Assembly: GCF_006538725.1 (NCBI RefSeq)
Contig: NZ_BJLQ01000011.1
Span: forward strand, 1 to 64,000
From: Cellulomonas gelida
GTDB taxonomy: Bacteria > Actinomycetota > Actinomycetes > Actinomycetales > Cellulomonadaceae
Direction: 5' to 3'
Length of the DNA: 64,000 nt
A program made the translations under genes and the position numbers. The notes below the pieces were generated by a model. The model saw only the letters and a list, made by a program, of their open reading frames with translations. It ran no database searches and had not been told where the DNA came from. Numbering within the stretch: the stretch's first letter is position 1; every line of letters begins with the position of its first letter. This document shows, piece by piece, positions 1-8,416 of this stretch.

Positions 1-6
1 CCCGCC

Positions 7-60
7 GACCCAGCGTCTGCTCTGGCTTGCGGGCGTGAAGCCGCGAGCGACCGCTGGGTC
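7..60. repeat. REP-like palindrome family A, copy 1
   Basis: The left arm is GACCCAGCGTCTGCTCTGG. The right arm ends in CGCTGGGTC, so the two ends pair as GACCCAGCG/CGCTGGGTC, with a further GCTC/GAGC match inside. This is the first of 12 copies of the same ~54-bp element in the window; the others lie near 14.3, 33.7, 48.2 and 49.5 kb. Confidence 0.8.
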
Positions 61-232
61 GGGGGTGGGGGGATTGGCGAGGCAGTGGTTGTTCCGGCCA
101 ACGGGGGCTGGGGGGCGAGTAGGTGCTGGGTCGGCGAGGGGGGGTAGGGGGGTAGGGGGCGGGAAAAAGGGGTGGCAGGGGGCGGAGGGGGGCGTAGCGT
201 CGAAGCACACACGGAAGGAGGTGGTCCGAGAC

Positions 233-271
233 ATGAAGTTCTCCAGGACGCGTGAGGTGACTGTCCGCTAG
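233..271 (+). CDS. candidate 12-residue peptide with near-perfect Shine-Dalgarno
   Basis: ATG at 233 begins a 12-codon frame (peptide MKFSRTREVTVR) ending in TAG. It is preceded by AAGGAGGTG, an almost full complement of the 16S tail, about 10 bases upstream. Such a strong site is unusual in this genome, where many genes are leaderless, so translation is plausible. The peptide is basic and has no recognisable domain. No larger + strand gene follows before 1821, so an attenuator role for a downstream gene is not supported. It could be a small ribosome-associated peptide, a toxin-like peptide or a chance ORF. Confidence 0.4.
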   Translation: MKFSRTREVTVR

Positions 272-547
272 TCGCCCGAGCACTTCGGACGGATTGCATG
301 ATCCGCCCGCTGAGCCCGCCGGACCCCCAGGATCCGGACCAGGGCGGCGAGCGAGTCTCAGGCAGTCACCGCAGCCCGTGGGAGCCGCGACCTCGTCCTT
401 CGCGGCAGGGCCCCGTCAGGGGTTCCGGCCCACGGGCTGTCCCATGCCCACCTCCAGTACCCAGCAGCTCACGAGCCCATGCCGGGCGGTGCGGGCTCGC
501 CAGGGCTGGCCTCCGCACCGCGGCCCCGCCGCCAGGCGGCGGGCGGG

Positions 548-1648
548 CTACGCGATGGTGGTGCGGACCTCCTGGTCTGCGAAGGTCGCGTACCTCTGGA
601 GCTCGGCGAGGACCGCGTCGCGTTCGGCGACGGACAGGTCGCGCGCCGGGTGCACGCGGACCTCGATCACGCCGCGCTCGACGCGCCGCTGCCACCAGCC
701 CGCGAGCTGCTCGTCGACGAGCAGCACGTGCAGTGACGCGTAGTCGAGCGGGCGTCCGGCGGCCAGGCCCGCCGGGTCGACGAGCGAGCGCGTGGCGGGG
801 AACGAGCCGTACACCTCGTCGTACGCCTGCAGGAGGTCGACCCGCGGGCCCGGGCCCGACGAAGGTGCGCCCAGGTCTCGCGGCACCCACCACAGCTCGT
901 GCTCCTCGACCGTGAGCTGCTCGACGGCGTCGCCGAGACCCGCGAGGCCTCGTCGGACCTGCGTGAGCGTGAGGCTGGCCCACCACGCGAGGTCGCGCAC
1001 GGAGGCAGGACCGTGCCCGACGAGGAAGCGGCGCACGAGCTCGCTGAGGGCCTCGTCGCCCGTGAGGTCGCCGCGGGGACGGGACGCGCCGCGCTCGTCG
1101 GCCAGCGCGTAGGTGTGCAGGGTGCCGCGCGCGCGACCGCTCACGACGATGCCCTCGAGCTCGGCGTGCATCACGACGAACGACAGGCGGTCGGGGGTCG
1201 TCTCGACACCCTCGGTGGCGAGGGCGACGCCGAGCTCCGCACGCGTGGGGTGCCCGCCCGGCGTCAGGCGCTCGACGACGCGCGCGAGCGCCACGTCCGT
1301 GCGCACGAGCGTCTCGTCGTCGAGCCCGAGCTCGCGGCCCCGCGGCGCGCACTGCCGGAGCACCCGGGGAGACGTCAGCGCGAGCACCCAGCGCAGGTCC
1401 TCAGGTGTGAGCAGGTGCCACGTGGGCCGCAGCGCGTGCGTGCGCAGGATCGCGCCGTCGTCGAGCGCGCGCCGCACGTCGTCGTCCGACGAGTCCGCGC
1501 ACCGCTGGCCGAGGGACCACCGGGCGACCGGGAGCTCCTGCCCCTGCACGGCGAGCTGCTCGGCGACGACCTGACCTGCGCCTCGAGCCCGCGGGCCGCG
1601 CAGGCGCTGGGTCTCGAGCCGGCGGCGGACGACCTCGGCTGCGCGCAT
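548..1648 (-). CDS. AlkZ-like winged-helix DNA-binding protein (HTH_42 family)
   Basis: This 366-residue protein fits the winged-helix family that includes the DNA glycosylases AlkZ and YcaQ, which unhook interstrand crosslinks or bulky alkyl adducts. Near the N terminus the segment AVQGQELPVARWSLGQR carries a QxQ pair (Gln35 and Gln37) at the place of the AlkZ catalytic QxQ motif. It is followed by LRPTWHLLTPEDLRWVLAL, the typical family core. The length matches the family (about 350-400). The start is ATG at 1648. The gene stands alone, divergent from the desaturase with about 170 bases between them. The family is clear. Glycosylase activity is inferred from the QxQ motif and could be absent, since many members are uncharacterised. 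Confidence 0.82.
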   Translation of the reverse strand: MRAAEVVRRRLETQRLRGPRARGAGQVVAEQLAVQGQELPVARWSLGQRCADSSDDDVRRALDDGAILRTHALRPTWHLLTPEDLRWVLALTSPRVLRQCAPRGRELGLDDETLVRTDVALARVVERLTPGGHPTRAELGVALATEGVETTPDRLSFVVMHAELEGIVVSGRARGTLHTYALADERGASRPRGDLTGDEALSELVRRFLVGHGPASVRDLAWWASLTLTQVRRGLAGLGDAVEQLTVEEHELWWVPRDLGAPSSGPGPRVDLLQAYDEVYGSFPATRSLVDPAGLAAGRPLDYASLHVLLVDEQLAGWWQRRVERGVIEVRVHPARDLSVAERDAVLAELQRYATFADQEVRTTIA

Positions 1649-1820
1649 GCACCGAGGCTAGGACCGAGGTCCCACACACGACCCACGCAGAACACCCCTG
1701 GCGCGAACAGGCCCGCGGGGTACTCTGGCCAGGCGATCGGCACCCGCCCATGGCAACGACGCCCGCCCACGGCGGGCCCACCACCCCGGCAGGTGCTTCA
1801 TCGCCACAACCACTCCCCCC

Positions 1821-2918
1821 GTGACCTCGACCGTGCTGCGTGAGGGCTTCCGTCCCACGGTCGCCCGCGACACCACGTTCCCGCACCTCACGCATGCGTA
1901 CACGCAGGTCGCAGCCGTGGTGCGCGAACGCGGGCTCCTGCGCCGGGCGTACGGGTTCTACGGCGGGGTGGGCGCGGTGCTGCTCGCCGGGTTCGTCGGC
2001 GCCCTCGCGGGCTTCCTGCTGCTCGGCCACAGCTGGTTCCAGCTGCTGATCGCCGCGGGGCTCGGTGTCCTGCTCACGCAGACCGCGTTCCTCACGCACG
2101 AGGCCGCGCACAAGCAGGTGCTCGCGGGCGGCAAGGCCAACGACCGGCTCGCGCGCATCCTCGCGTGCGGCGTCGTCGGCGTGAGCCTGTCCTGGTGGGA
2201 GACCAAGCACAACCGGCACCACGCCAACCCGAACAAGGTCGGCAAGGACCCGGACATCGAGATCGACACGATCTCGTTCGTCGAGGAGGACGCGGCCACC
2301 GCGACCGGCCTGCGGGCGCTCATCACGCGGCGCCAGGGCTGGCTGTTCTTCCCGCTGCTCACGCTTGAGGGCCTGAACCTGCACCGCCTGGGCCTGCAGC
2401 ACCTGCTCGGCCGCGAGAAGGTCGACCGGCGCTGGCAGGAGCTCGTGCTCATCGGCGTGCGGTTCGTCGCCTTCTGGGTCCCGGTGTTCTGGCTGCTGCC
2501 GATCGGGATGGCGTTCGCGTTCGTCGGCGTGCAGCTCGCGGTGTTCGGCGTGTACATGGGGGCCTCGTTCGCCCCCAACCACAAGGGCATGCCGGTGATC
2601 GGCCGCGACTCCAAGCTCGACTTCTTCTCCAAGCAGGTGCGGACCTCGCGCAACGTCCGGGGCGGCTGGTGGGCGACGTCGCTCATGGGCGGCCTCAACT
2701 ACCAGATCGAGCACCACCTGTTCCCGAGCATGCCGCGCCCGCACCTGGCCCAGGCCCGCCTGCTGGTGCGCGAGCACTGCCGCACGCTCGACGTCCCGTA
2801 CGCGGAGACGACGCTGCTGCGCTCGTACGCGATCGTCGTGCGGTACCTCAACGAGGTCGGCCTCGCGGCCCGTGACCCGTTCGAGTGCCACATGGTGTCC
2901 CGCTTCCGGCGCGTCTGA
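1821..2918 (+). CDS. membrane fatty acid desaturase
   Basis: This 365-residue integral membrane di-iron desaturase has all three histidine boxes: H93xxxH97 (THEAAHKQ), H130xxH133H134 (KHNRHHANPN) and Q295xxH298H299 (QIEHHLFP). Hydrophobic stretches at about residues 50-70 and 75-90, and a later pair near 215-245, give the usual four-helix layout with the boxes on the cytoplasmic side. The Q-x-x-H-H third box is typical of front-end (delta-6-like) and linoleoyl-type acyl desaturases, but regiospecificity cannot be read from sequence. The start is taken as GTG at 1821, giving MTSTVLREGF. No good ribosome site precedes it, so the message may be leaderless. It is monocistronic and convergent with cspA across a strong hairpin. 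Confidence 0.9.
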   Translation: MTSTVLREGFRPTVARDTTFPHLTHAYTQVAAVVRERGLLRRAYGFYGGVGAVLLAGFVGALAGFLLLGHSWFQLLIAAGLGVLLTQTAFLTHEAAHKQVLAGGKANDRLARILACGVVGVSLSWWETKHNRHHANPNKVGKDPDIEIDTISFVEEDAATATGLRALITRRQGWLFFPLLTLEGLNLHRLGLQHLLGREKVDRRWQELVLIGVRFVAFWVPVFWLLPIGMAFAFVGVQLAVFGVYMGASFAPNHKGMPVIGRDSKLDFFSKQVRTSRNVRGGWWATSLMGGLNYQIEHHLFPSMPRPHLAQARLLVREHCRTLDVPYAETTLLRSYAIVVRYLNEVGLAARDPFECHMVSRFRRV

Positions 2919-3035
2919 CCCGACGGGTCGCGCCCGTCCCGCACGACCTCACACCCGCGCCCGCGCAGTCGGCGAGCGCGGGTGTCGTGCGTCCACGGGC
3001 GTCTGCGGGGGCGGGCAGGCGTGTGCGGGGACGAC

Positions 3036-3067
3036 GAAGGGGCCGTACCGGGAGGCACGGCCCCTTC
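3036..3067. terminator. bidirectional hairpin terminator between desaturase and cspA
   Basis: Perfect 11-bp arms (GAAGGGGCCGT at 3036-3046 and ACGGCCCCTTC at 3057-3067) enclose a 10-base loop. It lies between the convergent desaturase and cspA genes and can serve both. Confidence 0.8.
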
Positions 3068-3104
3068 GAGCTGATGCCGGCGGACCGGCGTCAGAAGTCT
3101 GGCT

Positions 3105-3308
3105 TCAGAGCGGGCGGATGTTCTCCGCCTGCGGGCCCTTGGGGCCCTGAGCAACGTCGAACTCGACCTGCTGGTTCTCCTCGAGGGAGCGGAACCCGGA
3201 GGACTGGATCGCGCTGTAGTGCGCGAACACGTCGGCGGAGCCGTCGGACGGGGCGATGAAGCCGTAGCCCTTCTCAGCGTTGAACCACTTCACAGTGCCG
3301 GTGGCCAT
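3105..3308 (-). CDS. cspA: cold shock protein
   Basis: This 67-residue single CSD domain is a cytoplasmic single-stranded nucleic-acid-binding protein and RNA chaperone. RNP1 (KGYGFIAP) and RNP2 (VFAHYSAI) are both present, and the start [10 protein letters not shown] and end [10 protein letters not shown] are typical of actinobacterial CspA. The length is standard (about 67). ATG at 3308 is preceded by an AGAGAAGAC purine stretch on the coding strand. The reading frame stays open for a further 128 codons upstream without any ATG, GTG or TTG, which is unusual (see the entry at 3309-3692). Confidence 0.96.
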   Translation of the reverse strand: MATGTVKWFNAEKGYGFIAPSDGSADVFAHYSAIQSSGFRSLEENQQVEFDVAQGPKGPQAENIRPL

Positions 3309-3692
3309 GATGTCTTCTCTCGTTCGAGGGGCGTGGTCGCGGGCGCGACCTCGCTCGCCGCGCCCAGGGGGTCGCGGACGGTTGTGGGCGCGGGCTCGGC
3401 GAGCACGCGGGTGGGGACGGGTCGCACGGTGCGGGACCAGGAGCGCGTCGGCGGCCGCCCAGGTGGCGACGACGCCGAGCGACCGCGTGAAGCGGTCGCT
3501 GATGCGCAGACCGTCGGCGGTGCGCTGGGCCAGGCCCGCGTACTCGTCCGCGACGGTGGCGACCCAAAGGTCCTCGTCGGCCTGGCGCCAGCGCGGTGCT
3601 GCGGGCCGGGGACCTGTCTGGGACAGGGGATCAAGACTGGTGAAGATGCTGACTACTCTCGCGCCCCGCGCGTTCGTCGGGGTGGATGGATC
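3309..3692 (-). pseudogene. open, coding-like frame fused upstream of cspA, without a start codon
   Basis: On the - strand the cspA frame is open from just after a TGA (3693-3695) to the cspA ATG, 128 codons, yet contains no ATG, GTG or TTG. Between about 3600 and 3425 it reads as plausible protein: a segment [19 protein letters not shown], then [22 protein letters not shown]. This resembles small actinobacterial proteins of the pattern 'W.r....lwvA...gE.aG'. After that it becomes an Arg/Pro-rich, non-protein-like run into cspA. It could be a decayed small gene, a gene using a rare start such as ATC or CTG, or an accident of high G+C. The resemblance is from memory, not from a search. Confidence 0.35.
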
Positions 3693-3695
3693 TCA

Positions 3696-4012
3696 AGGTG
3701 AATCGGTGACGGCGGTCGCCGTCCGGGCTCGCGGTCCTGCTTCGATGCGATGAACCGAAGAGCTGCGACGGGGTGACCCGTCACGTGAACGCGTGTCCGA
3801 GAGTACACGACACGCCGCCAACCGCACAGGGTCGCCTCGGTCACGTGCTCTGCGGTCGGCTCGGCGCACGCGTCCGGGCGGCGCGGCAGTCCGACGAGAC
3901 CGCCTCGCCGACCGACTCGTCGAGCGCCCGCCGCAACGCGTTCACCTGCGGTTCCGTGCCCGGACACGCACGGTCGGCACAGTTCGGCGCGACCCCGTCC
4001 TGAGGAGAGCTG
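3696..4012. other. intergenic region upstream of the phytase-like secreted protein
   Basis: Nothing coding is supported here. The only clear signal is the ribosome site TGAGGAGAGCTG immediately before the ATG at 4013. The region presumably also carries the cspA promoter, because the two genes are divergent. Confidence 0.4.
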
Positions 4013-7000
4013 ATGCTGCCCGCACGCCCCCGCCGCGCGCTCGCCGGACCCACGGCGCTCGCCGTGACCGGCGCCCTGGCCGTCACGGGCCTGACCGTCG
4101 CCCCCGCGTCGGCCGCCCCCGTCCGACCCGCCGCATCCGTCATGTCCGCCGCGTCACTCGCGGCCGGCACCCCGGCGAACGGCTGGTCCGACGACGGCTG
4201 GACCGCGCCGACCCCCGGCTCCGCGTTCCACCGGCTCGCGACCTACCCCGTCTACCTCAACCGCCCGGCGGGCGTCGACGCCGCCGCCGCTACGGTCGCG
4301 GAGATCTCCGCGGTCTCCCAGGACGGCACGACCTTCGTCCACACGGACGCGCTGGCGCGCCGCATCGGCTTCGTCGACATCACCGACCCCGCGCACCCGG
4401 TGGGGCGCGGCACGCTCGATCTCGCGGCCGACCTCGGCGTCGGCGCGCACGCGGAGCCGACGAGCGTCGCCGTGGTCGGCGGGTACGTGCTCGTCGTCGT
4501 CGACACCTCGACGTCGTTCACGAGCCCGTCGGGTGCGCTCGTCGTCGTGGACCTGGCGACGCACGAGGTGGTGCGGACGCTCGACCTCGGCGGTCAGCCC
4601 GACTCGATCGCGCTGACGCCCGACCAGGCCCACGCCGCGATCGCGATCGAGAACCAGCGCGACGAGGACGCCAAGCCGGCGGGCGGCGCGAAGGGGGACC
4701 TGCCGCAGCTCCCGGGCGGCTTCCTGCAGCTCGTCGACCTGCCGGACCCGGCGAGCCCCGAGGGCTGGAGCCTGCGCGAGGTCCCGTTCACGGACGGCGG
4801 GGCCGCGCTGCCGGCGTTCACAGCCGCGGGGCTCGACACGCCGCAGGACCCCGAGCCGGAGTACGTGGCGATCGACCCGACGGGCACGACGGTGGCGGTG
4901 ACGCTGCAGGAGAACAACGGCGTCGTGCTGGTCGACGTCGCGACGGGCGCGATCACGAAGGTCTTCTCGGCCGGCACGCACGCGGTGACGGGCATCGACA
5001 CGAAGAAGGACGGCGTGATCGACCAGACCGGCGCGATCGCCGCGGTGCCGCGCGAGCCCGACGCGATCGGCTGGCTCGATGCGCGGCACGTGGCGACGGC
5101 CAACGAGGGCGACTGGAAGGGCGGCACGCGCGGCTGGTCGGTGTTCGACACGACCACCGGTGACGTCGTGTGGGACGCGGGTGCCTCGCTCGAGCGCCTG
5201 GCGGTGCGCGTGGGGCTGCACACCGAGGACCGGGCGGCCAAGAAGGGCGTGGAGATCGAGGGCCTCGCAGTCGCGACGTTCGGCGGTACGCCGTACGTGC
5301 TCGTCGGCTCCGAGCGCTCGAACTTCGTCGCGGCGTACGACGTGAGCGACCCGACCAGCCCGGTGTTCGAACAGGTCCTGGCCACGACGAACGGCCCCGA
5401 GGGCATCCTGCCGGTGCCGGCGCGCGACCTGCTGATCGTCTCCTCCGAGACGGACTCCGCGGCGGTGAACGTCCGCTCGGCGGTCACGGTCTACGGCCGC
5501 GGCGAGGGGTACACCTCCGCGGCCGGGGCGCCGACGTTCCCGTCCGTGGTCTCCGCGGACGCCGCGGGTGCGCCGATCGGCTGGGGCGCGCTGGGTGCGC
5601 TCGCGGCGGACCGTCGCGACGACGAGCGCCTCTGGTCCGCCACCGACGCGGCGTACGCCGACACGCGGCTGCTGTCGATCGACGTCAGCGGCACGCCCGC
5701 GGTGATCGACCGCCAGCTGCGGGTGACCGAGCGCGGCGTCGGGCTCACGCTCGACGTCGAGGGTGTCGCCACGCGGCGCGCGGGCGGGTTCTGGCTCGGC
5801 GTCGAGGGCGCGGCCGGGGCGGGCAACGAGCTCGTGCGGACCAACGCGTACGGCGCGGTCGTCGAGCGGGTCGCCCTGCCGGCCGACGTCGCGGCGGGGC
5901 TGTCGAAGTGGGGCGTCGAGGGCGTCACGACGACCGACGACGCCGACGGTGAGCACGTGTGGGTCGCGCTGCAGCGTGGCCTGACGAGCGACCCCGGCGG
6001 CCTCGGGGGCACCGCGCGGCTCGGGCGGTACGACACCGCCGACGGCACGTGGACGTGGTTCGCCTACCCGCTGGGCACGACGAGCGTGGCCGGCGACTGG
6101 CTGGGGCTCTCGGAGGTCGTCGCGGTCGACGACGACACGCTCGCGGTGATCGAGCGCGACAAGCTCAACGGCCCGAACGCCGCGGTGAAGCGCGTCTACA
6201 CCGTGGACGTCCCGGCCGACCCCGCACCCGGCGAGGTCGCGGTCATGACGAAGTCGCTCGCGCACGACGTCCTGCCCGACCTGCGCGCGACCGCGGGCTG
6301 GACGCAGGAGAAGCTCGAGGGCCTGACGATCGCCGGCGACGGCACGGTGTGGGCGATCACCGACAACGACGCGCTCGCCGACGCGACCGGCGAGACGGTG
6401 CTGCTCTCCCTGGGGACGCGCGCCGCTGTGTTCGGCGCGACCGCGACCAGCTCGACGCTCCGGGTCACCGGCGGCCTCGCCTACGGCCAGCGCCAGACGC
6501 TCACGGCCACCGTGACGCCTGCGGTCACCGGGACGGTCACGTTCCTCGACGGCTCGCGCACGGTCGCGAGCGCCCCGGCGGTGTCCGGGACCGCGACCGC
6601 GTCCGTGGCGCTCGCGGCGGGCACCCACGCGCTCGTCGCGCGGTTCACGCCGTCCGACGACACCGCCGCGCCCTCGTCGTCGCAGGCCGTCCGCGTGACG
6701 GTCCGCAAGGCGACGACGAGCACGACGACACGCGTCGCTGCGAGCACCCCGACCTACGGCACGCCGGTCAAGGTCACGGTGACCGTGACGGGTGCGACCG
6801 CCGCGCCCACCGGCCGCGTGCAGGTCCGCGAGGGGTCGAAGGTGCTGGGCACCGGGACGCTGCTCACGTCCGGGACGTCGGGCCGCGCGACGGTCACGCT
6901 CCCCGCGTCGCTCGCGGTGGGTCGCCACCGGCTCACCGCGGTGTTCGCGGGCACGTCCGACGTCGCGGGGTCGTCGTCGGCGGCCACGGTCACCGTCCGG

Positions 7001-7279
7001 CGCGCGACGCCGAAGGTGAGCCTCGCGGCGTCGTCGTGGACCGTGGCGAAGGGCACGCGGCCGACGATCGTCGTCCAGGTGACCGGCGCGGGCGCGACCC
7101 CCGGCGGCACCGTGACCGTGAAGGTGGGCCGCACGACGGTGGCGACCCGCACGCTCGTCGACGGCCGGCTCGTCGTGACGCTGCCCCCCGCGACCCGGAC
7201 CTCGGCGGTCACGATCCGCTACGCGGGCTCGACCTCGTACCTGCCGGTCACCGCGTCCCGCACGCTCACCGTGCGCTGA
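4013..7279 (+). CDS. secreted esterase-like phytase-family protein with C-terminal Ig-like repeats
   Basis: This is a 1088-residue exported protein. Residues 1-35 form a signal peptide (twin Arg near the start, hydrophobic core, ASAAP cleavage site). Residues about 60-500 look like a beta-propeller of the 'choice-of-anchor I' or YncE type (repeated VVVDL / FVDITDP blades). Residues about 510-800 match the esterase-like phytase domain (KWGVEGVTT, VIERDKLNGPNAAVKRVYTVD, EKLEGLTI). From about 805 to the end there are three Ig-like beta-sandwich repeats of roughly 90 residues rich in Thr/Val (LTATVTPAVTGTVTF, KVTVTVTGATAAPTG, IVVQVTGAGATPGG). No LPxTG or transmembrane anchor follows, so it is probably released or loosely wall-bound. 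The strong AGGAGAG site fixes the ATG. The substrate is unknown; phosphoester cleavage is inferred from family naming only. Confidence 0.8.
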   Translation: MLPARPRRALAGPTALAVTGALAVTGLTVAPASAAPVRPAASVMSAASLAAGTPANGWSDDGWTAPTPGSAFHRLATYPVYLNRPAGVDAAAATVAEISAVSQDGTTFVHTDALARRIGFVDITDPAHPVGRGTLDLAADLGVGAHAEPTSVAVVGGYVLVVVDTSTSFTSPSGALVVVDLATHEVVRTLDLGGQPDSIALTPDQAHAAIAIENQRDEDAKPAGGAKGDLPQLPGGFLQLVDLPDPASPEGWSLREVPFTDGGAALPAFTAAGLDTPQDPEPEYVAIDPTGTTVAVTLQENNGVVLVDVATGAITKVFSAGTHAVTGIDTKKDGVIDQTGAIAAVPREPDAIGWLDARHVATANEGDWKGGTRGWSVFDTTTGDVVWDAGASLERLAVRVGLHTEDRAAKKGVEIEGLAVATFGGTPYVLVGSERSNFVAAYDVSDPTSPVFEQVLATTNGPEGILPVPARDLLIVSSETDSAAVNVRSAVTVYGRGEGYTSAAGAPTFPSVVSADAAGAPIGWGALGALAADRRDDERLWSATDAAYADTRLLSIDVSGTPAVIDRQLRVTERGVGLTLDVEGVATRRAGGFWLGVEGAAGAGNELVRTNAYGAVVERVALPADVAAGLSKWGVEGVTTTDDADGEHVWVALQRGLTSDPGGLGGTARLGRYDTADGTWTWFAYPLGTTSVAGDWLGLSEVVAVDDDTLAVIERDKLNGPNAAVKRVYTVDVPADPAPGEVAVMTKSLAHDVLPDLRATAGWTQEKLEGLTIAGDGTVWAITDNDALADATGETVLLSLGTRAAVFGATATSSTLRVTGGLAYGQRQTLTATVTPAVTGTVTFLDGSRTVASAPAVSGTATASVALAAGTHALVARFTPSDDTAAPSSSQAVRVTVRKATTSTTTRVAASTPTYGTPVKVTVTVTGATAAPTGRVQVREGSKVLGTGTLLTSGTSGRATVTLPASLAVGRHRLTAVFAGTSDVAGSSSAATVTVRRATPKVSLAASSWTVAKGTRPTIVVQVTGAGATPGGTVTVKVGRTTVATRTLVDGRLVVTLPPATRTSAVTIRYAGSTSYLPVTASRTLTVR

Positions 7280-7315
7280 CCCGGGACGTCGGCACCCGCG
7301 ACCCGGAGCAGCAGT

Positions 7316-7354
7316 CCGTGCCGCGCGCACATCACCCGTGTGCGCGCGGCACGG
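7316..7354 (+). terminator. strong intrinsic terminator after the phytase-like gene
   Basis: The 15-bp perfect arms CCGTGCCGCGCGCAC (7316-7330) and GTGCGCGCGGCACGG (7340-7354) enclose a 9-base loop, 37 bases past the stop codon. There is no U-tract, as is usual in high-G+C actinobacteria. Confidence 0.8.
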
Positions 7355-7377
7355 CGCTGTCCGGCCGGCTGCGTCGT

Positions 7378-7401
7378 CGCTGATCAGGTCTACGATCAGC
7401 G
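7378..7401. promoter_or_regulatory. likely LacI-type operator overlapping the regulator's own promoter
   Basis: The perfect 8-bp inverted repeat CGCTGATC-N8-GATCAGCG lies 32 bases before the GTG of the LacI-family gene. The spacer plus right arm contains TACGAT, a good actinobacterial -10. The repeat is not found upstream of the glucanase or the phytase-like gene, so the evidence favours autoregulation. Confidence 0.55.
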
Positions 7402-7432
7402 CAGCCGTGCCGGGGTCGCGAGGAGGGGAGCC

Positions 7433-8416
7433 GTGCGGGTCACCAGTGCTGATGTCGCACGCGAGAGCGGCGTCTCCCGCACCACCGTGAGCTACGTGCT
7501 CAACGCGAAGCCCGGCGTCGTCATCACCGAGGCCACACGGCGGCGCGTGCTCGAGGCGGCCAGCCGGCTCGGCTACACGCCGTCCGCCGCTGCTCGCGCG
7601 CTGCGCTCCGGGCGCAGCGACCTCGTGCTGTGCGTCCTGCCCGACTGGACGGTCGGGCCGGTGCTCGACACGCTCATCGACCACGTCACCACCTCGCTCG
7701 CCGAGCACGGGCTGTCGGTGCTCGTGCACATCAGCCGCGGCTCGCGCCCGCTCGCGGAGCTGTGGCGCGCGGTGACGCCGTGCGCGGTGCTCGGGCTGGT
7801 GCCGTTCGCGGCAGCCGACGCGCGGGCGATGACCCGCTCGGGCATCGTCGTCGTCGGCTCGGCGCTCGACGAGGACCCGCACCCCGAGACGTTCGTCGTG
7901 CCGCAGACGAGCATCGGCCGCCTGCAGGTCGAGCACCTCGTGGCCCGCGGCCACCGCGCGCTGGCGTACGCCGCACCGGCCGACGACCGCCTGGTCGCTT
8001 TCGCCGACCGTCGCCTCGCCGGCGTGCGCGCCGAGTGCGCGCGCCTGGGTCTGCCCGAGCCGCGCGTGACGACCGTGGACCTCACCGTGGAGTCGGCGGC
8101 GGCGGCCGTGCGCGGGTGGCGGGACGACGCCGTACCCGTGACCGCCGTGGCGGCGTACAACGACGAGGTCGCGCTCGCGGTGCTGGCCGGCGCCACCGCC
8201 GCCGGGCTCGTGGTGCCGGACGACCTCGCGGTGATCGGGGTCGACGACATCCCCGTCGCGCGCCTCGCGTCGCCGCCGCTGACGACCGTGTGGCAGGCCA
8301 TCGACGCGCAGGCCGAGTACCTCGCGGCGTCCGTGCTGGCCGCGCTGGACCCGTCGCTCGAGCCGCCCGTCCGGCCCGACGACGTGTTCCACGTGCTCGA
8401 GCGCGCCTCGACCTGA
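7433..8416 (+). CDS. LacI-family transcriptional regulator
   Basis: This 327-residue cytoplasmic repressor has an N-terminal LacI helix-turn-helix (VTSADVARESGVSRTTVSYVLNA, residues about 2-25), then the hinge-helix region (GYTPSAAARALRSGRSDLV). A periplasmic-binding-protein-like effector domain follows to the C terminus, ending with the usual VPDDLAVIGVDDIPVARLASPPLTTV block. The GTG at 7433 is preferred over upstream in-frame starts because AGGAGGGG stands 7 bases before it and the HTH begins at once, as in the family. A palindrome overlapping the -10 suggests autorepression. The neighbouring GH81 glucanase is convergent, which makes a sugar-responsive link plausible but unproven. The effector cannot be predicted. 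Confidence 0.88.
   Translation: MRVTSADVARESGVSRTTVSYVLNAKPGVVITEATRRRVLEAASRLGYTPSAAARALRSGRSDLVLCVLPDWTVGPVLDTLIDHVTTSLAEHGLSVLVHISRGSRPLAELWRAVTPCAVLGLVPFAAADARAMTRSGIVVVGSALDEDPHPETFVVPQTSIGRLQVEHLVARGHRALAYAAPADDRLVAFADRRLAGVRAECARLGLPEPRVTTVDLTVESAAAAVRGWRDDAVPVTAVAAYNDEVALAVLAGATAAGLVVPDDLAVIGVDDIPVARLASPPLTTVWQAIDAQAEYLAASVLAALDPSLEPPVRPDDVFHVLERAST

Larger units (their letters stand above)
1..547. other. G-rich intergenic region without a recognisable large gene
   Basis: No long reading frame in this stretch has the third-position G/C bias seen in the real genes nearby. It holds one copy of the recurring palindrome (7-60), a run of G-tracts between about 58 and 200 that could fold as a G-quadruplex on the + strand, and a 12-codon ORF behind a very strong ribosome binding site (233-271). 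From 272 to 547 I see nothing I can name. The gene at 548 ends here from the right, so the region lies downstream of it. Confidence 0.5.
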
